DNA of 64,000 nt from JANQPX01 sp041398025 (GTDB lineage Bacteria > Pseudomonadota > Alphaproteobacteria > Geminicoccales > Geminicoccaceae). The DNA is taken from positions 372,001 through 436,000 of the forward strand of contig JAWKVM010000008.1 in the NCBI GenBank assembly GCA_041398025.1, written 5' to 3'. Below, piece after piece: positions 61,228 through 64,000 of this stretch. The notes under the pieces were generated by a model. It saw only the letters and a program-made list of their open reading frames with translations, was not told where the DNA came from and made no database searches. Numbering within the stretch: position 1 is the stretch's first letter; each line of letters begins with the position of its first letter. A program made the translations under genes and the position numbers.

Positions 61228-62232
61228 CTAGATGAGACGCTGGGCGCGAAAACTCAAAAAATCGTTGCGGCCGACGATGACGTGATCGTGGACGGTGATG
61301 TCGACCGCTTCCAGGGCGCGGATGACCTGCTTGGTCATCTCGATATCGGCCTTGGAAGGCGTGGGATCGCCGCTCGGGTGGTTGTGCACCAGAATGATCG
61401 CCGAGGCCGCCAGCTCCAGGGCGCGCTTCACGATTTCACGCGGGTAGAGCGGCGTGTGATCGACCGTGCCCTGCTGATGCACCTCGTCGCGGATCAGCCG
61501 GTTCTTGCGATCGAGATAGAGCACCAGCAGATGCTCGGTGGTCTTGTGCCTGAGCGTCACCTTCAGGAAGTTGGTGAGGGAGGTCCAGGAGCCGATCACC
61601 GGGTTTTCCTTGATCGGCTGATGGAGAATGCGCTCCAGGGCGAGCTGCACCGCCTTCAGGCGCGCGATCATGCGGTCGCTGACATGGGCGAGCGCGCCCA
61701 GCCGCCCCTTGTCGGCCGCGAACACCGCGCCGAGGCTGCCGAAGTGATCCAGCAGTTCGCGGCTGAGGAGGCGCGGCTCGACCGGGCCGTCGGCGGCTTC
61801 GATCAGAAGCTCGAGCAGCTCCTCGTCGCTGATCACATGGGGGCCGATGTCGAGCAGCCGGCTCACCAGCGGATCCCGCCTGGCGAACCCCTCGAAGCTG
61901 GTGGTGGCCTCGTGCAGGCCGGGGCCGCTCGCCAGGATCTCCGCCGCTTCGATCTGCGCCACGAGTTTCTGCAGGGCGTGCTCGCCGTCGAACAGCCAGG
62001 CCTCCTGGTCCTGATCCCAACGCCCGCCCGCAGCTTCGAGGCAGTCATTCAGCGGATAGGTGTTGCCGCGCACGACATAGGCGGGAATCCCATCCCGATC
62101 CCCGCGATAGACGACTTCGAGCCCGAAGCGGGCCAGGCGATCGGCCGGATGAGACAATTCGCCGTCGACCGCGACCGATCCATCGAGGTCGTCCTCCGGC
62201 GTGACCGAGGCATGGCCGTTGGCAAAATTCAT
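61228..62232 (-). CDS. radC: RadC family JAMM protein with extra N-terminal domain
   Basis: A 334-residue protein. Residues about 105-334 are RadC: helical UPF0758 N-part (VISDEELLELLIEAAD) and the JAMM metal motif VHNHPSGDPTPSKADIE (two His and Asp) preceded by EIVKRALELAASAI. RadC's role in repair is disputed. Residues about 40-95 carry an added module with YPLNDCLEAAGGRWDQDQEAWLF, resembling the small GGRW-type domains found in replication and phage proteins. Usual RadC is about 225 residues, so this is longer. ATG at 62232. Confidence 0.83.
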   Translation of the reverse strand: MNFANGHASVTPEDDLDGSVAVDGELSHPADRLARFGLEVVYRGDRDGIPAYVVRGNTYPLNDCLEAAGGRWDQDQEAWLFDGEHALQKLVAQIEAAEILASGPGLHEATTSFEGFARRDPLVSRLLDIGPHVISDEELLELLIEAADGPVEPRLLSRELLDHFGSLGAVFAADKGRLGALAHVSDRMIARLKAVQLALERILHQPIKENPVIGSWTSLTNFLKVTLRHKTTEHLLVLYLDRKNRLIRDEVHQQGTVDHTPLYPREIVKRALELAASAIILVHNHPSGDPTPSKADIEMTKQVIRALEAVDITVHDHVIVGRNDFLSFRAQRLI

Positions 62233-62465
62233 GGCGGTCGACTTCTCGATAGCGGTTTTCAGGAGCCCAATGCTCTCTATTTTTCAACCCAAGGTTAATA
62301 TAACACCATTCAGGAATCCAGAGAGTTCTTCGCTCACCTGGTGTCCGACCTCCCAGGTCAGGAAAACGCCGATATCCGGCCTATGACATCAGTTGCCCCG
62401 ATCCCGCTCCCCGCCTATAGCTGACAACGCTTTGGTTTCCCCCACGATTTGCCTCGGAACGCTCC

Positions 62466-64000
62466 TTGCGAGTCTGGATCGTCGTCGCTGCCTTCCTCGG
62501 TCTCGCCGCCCTCGGGCTGGCGACGGTGCCGCGCGTGATCGACTGGAATGCTTATCGCGCCGATGTCGAAGCGGCAGCGGCGAAGCTCTCCGGCCACGCG
62601 GTGACGATCAAGGGGCCGATCGAGCTGACCGTGCTGCCGCGCCTCGTGCTGACCGCCAGGGACGTGACCATCACCAGCGAGGACAACGCGGCGATCGGTT
62701 TCGAGCTCAAGACCAACCAGGCCGACGTCACCCTGGAGATCGGCCCGCTCCTCGCCGGGCGGCCGGTGCTGCGCGACCTCCGCCTGAGACGGCCGGTCCT
62801 GACCGTCGATCGGCAGAGCAGCCGGCGACTGCGGTCCTGGCCGCCGCGCTGGCAGGACTGGGCGGCCCCTTTTCTCAATCTCGATCTCAAGAGGATCGGC
62901 CTGGATGATGGCCGGATCGAGCTCACCGGCGAGCGGCCGGACCGCGGCCTCGATCTTCGCGACCTTTCGCTCGAGCTGCAGATCCGGGGCCCAGATGGTC
63001 CCGTGGACGTGGCCGGCCTGTTCGAGACCGAGCGCCATCGCTTCACGGTTACCGGTGAGTTCGGCACACCTGACGCCGAAGGCGCCAGCGCCGCCAAACT
63101 GGCGATCGAGGCGCGCAATGGCGTCGACGAGACCACGTCGCTCCGTTTCGGCGGGCGCGTCGGCCCGTTCGACACCGATGTCGGCCTGCGCGGACGCCTG
63201 ACCGTCAGCGGACCCGACCTGCAGCATGGCCTCGCCGCCCTTGCGGCAGCGACCGGTTATCCGTCGGTCTTCCGGGCAACGGCCGCCGGGCAGCCGTTCA
63301 CGGTCGAAGGCCGGGTCGAGGCCGATCGCCGCGGGATCCGGGCGAACGATCTGCAGCTCCGCCTGGACGACAAGCTCGGCAAGGGCAGTGTCGATCTCCA
63401 GCTCCATCCGAGGGAGCAGCTCGATCTGGACGTGGAGCTGCCGCCCCTTCGTCTGGCCGACGACGCCGGGCTCACCGACTTCCTGCCGCTGGACCTCCTG
63501 TCCAAGCTCCACGTTCCGCCGGGCGAGATCAATATCGTCCTGCGCGAGATGGCCTATCGCGACCAGTCGGCCCGCCAGGCCAGCCTCTCCCTGACCACCG
63601 GCCAGGACAGGGTGACCCGGGTCGAGCAGGCGAAGGTGCAGCTCCCCGGTCTGATCGACCTGCGCTTCGAGGGCGGCCTCTATCCGGGCGAGATCGGCCC
63701 CAGGCTTCGAGGCAGGCTCGCCGCTGTCGGCGACGATCTGAAGACCAGCCTCGCCTGGCTCGGCCTGCTTGCCAATGCCGAGGCCGTGCGCGGCTGGCGA
63801 AGTTTCAGCCTGGAAGGCGATGTCGATGTCAGCAGCGTCGAGATCGCGCTCAGCGCCCTCGACATGCGTCTCGATACGGCGAAGGTGGGCGGGGAGGCGC
63901 GCCTTCGCTTCAGCGAGCGGCGCAGGCTGTCACTCGACGTCGATGTGGAGCGTCCTAATCTCGACCTCTACGTCGCCGACTGGGATGCCGAGGCGGCCAT
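62466..64000 (+). CDS. AsmA-like protein, 3' end beyond the window
   Basis: A partial frame of 511 codons running off the right edge. It starts with an N-terminal membrane anchor (VWIVVAAFLGLAALGLATV) followed by IDWNAYRADVEAAAAKLSGHAVTIKGPI, the typical AsmA start where the segment embeds a substrate-like lipid-transfer domain. Beta-rich repeats such as VLRDLRLRRPVLTVDR follow. AsmA-family proteins span the periplasm and are thought to carry phospholipids to the outer membrane. TTG at 62466 is the best start: an in-frame stop lies at 62418-62420, and there is no ATG or GTG before the membrane helix. The shorter frames seen on this strand are in other phases. Confidence 0.8.
   Translation, partial: MRVWIVVAAFLGLAALGLATVPRVIDWNAYRADVEAAAAKLSGHAVTIKGPIELTVLPRLVLTARDVTITSEDNAAIGFELKTNQADVTLEIGPLLAGRPVLRDLRLRRPVLTVDRQSSRRLRSWPPRWQDWAAPFLNLDLKRIGLDDGRIELTGERPDRGLDLRDLSLELQIRGPDGPVDVAGLFETERHRFTVTGEFGTPDAEGASAAKLAIEARNGVDETTSLRFGGRVGPFDTDVGLRGRLTVSGPDLQHGLAALAAATGYPSVFRATAAGQPFTVEGRVEADRRGIRANDLQLRLDDKLGKGSVDLQLHPREQLDLDVELPPLRLADDAGLTDFLPLDLLSKLHVPPGEINIVLREMAYRDQSARQASLSLTTGQDRVTRVEQAKVQLPGLIDLRFEGGLYPGEIGPRLRGRLAAVGDDLKTSLAWLGLLANAEAVRGWRSFSLEGDVDVSSVEIALSALDMRLDTAKVGGEARLRFSERRRLSLDVDVERPNLDLYVADWDAEAA

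Overview
This 64 kb window is GC-rich, densely coding DNA from what looks like an alphaproteobacterium. Pointers are a ComEC without the C-terminal metallo-beta-lactamase domain, gltX and gltA next to it, a Tcu/Tct tricarboxylate module, four intergenic TTAA-N7-TTAA motifs of the CtrA type, and FNR/FixK-type boxes (TTGAY-N4-RTCAA). A Rhodospirillales- or Geminicoccales-like host is a guess; no rRNA is present to settle it. I saw no tRNA, rRNA, CRISPR array or insertion sequence.

Layout. 1-4.6 kb: a redox/stress island (DUF2189 membrane protein, small membrane protein, Kef-type antiporter, two universal stress proteins) with three anaerobox-like sites before its transcription units. 4.7-7.5 kb: a TIR-STAND-TPR conflict-type protein whose 3' half is visibly AT-richer. 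7.8-18.4 kb: sugar-acid catabolism (ABC importer without ATPase, uxuB-uxuA, idonate-type dehydrogenase, Gfo/Idh/MocA dehydrogenase, TIM-barrel isomerase, FMN hydroxy-acid oxidase). 18.4-25.5 kb: tricarballylate/citrate-type use (tcuA-tcuB, divergent TctC-like binding protein and TctA-TctB fusion) followed by an unusual flavin reductase fused to a LysR effector domain. 25.6-31.9 kb: RidA, DUF1028, ArgE-like deacetylase and a complete PotABCD-type polyamine transporter.

32-34 kb: divergent envelope genes (DUF4384 stalk protein, OmpA-like). 34.4-46.4 kb: the most distinctive block, with a large FAD oxidoreductase of the carotenoid desaturase/amine oxidase superfamily, a phasin-like two-part protein, a polyprenyl diphosphate synthase, a SAM-cyclase-ATPase-TPR signalling protein, an SDR-type epimerase, and on the opposite strand a 1067-residue protein made of two acetoacetate-decarboxylase-like halves. 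I read this as a candidate undescribed isoprenoid-linked pathway. 46.5-50.5 kb: a small protein with its own terminator, a hydrolase-OsmC fusion, an MFS transporter and a PhyH dioxygenase. 50.6-64 kb: core genes (comEC, gltX, gltA, cysK), two UDP-sugar enzymes, a BTLCP peptidase, RadC with an extra N-terminal domain, and a truncated AsmA-like gene at the edge.

The central regions fit a heterotroph that imports sugar acids, tricarboxylates and polyamines, with microaerobic stress control at the left end. Dispersed 25-bp repeats (two arms of a hairpin at 14953-15032 and one copy at 49504-49528) each lie close to a TTAA-N7-TTAA box. All functions are inferred from reading the sequence; no database search was run.
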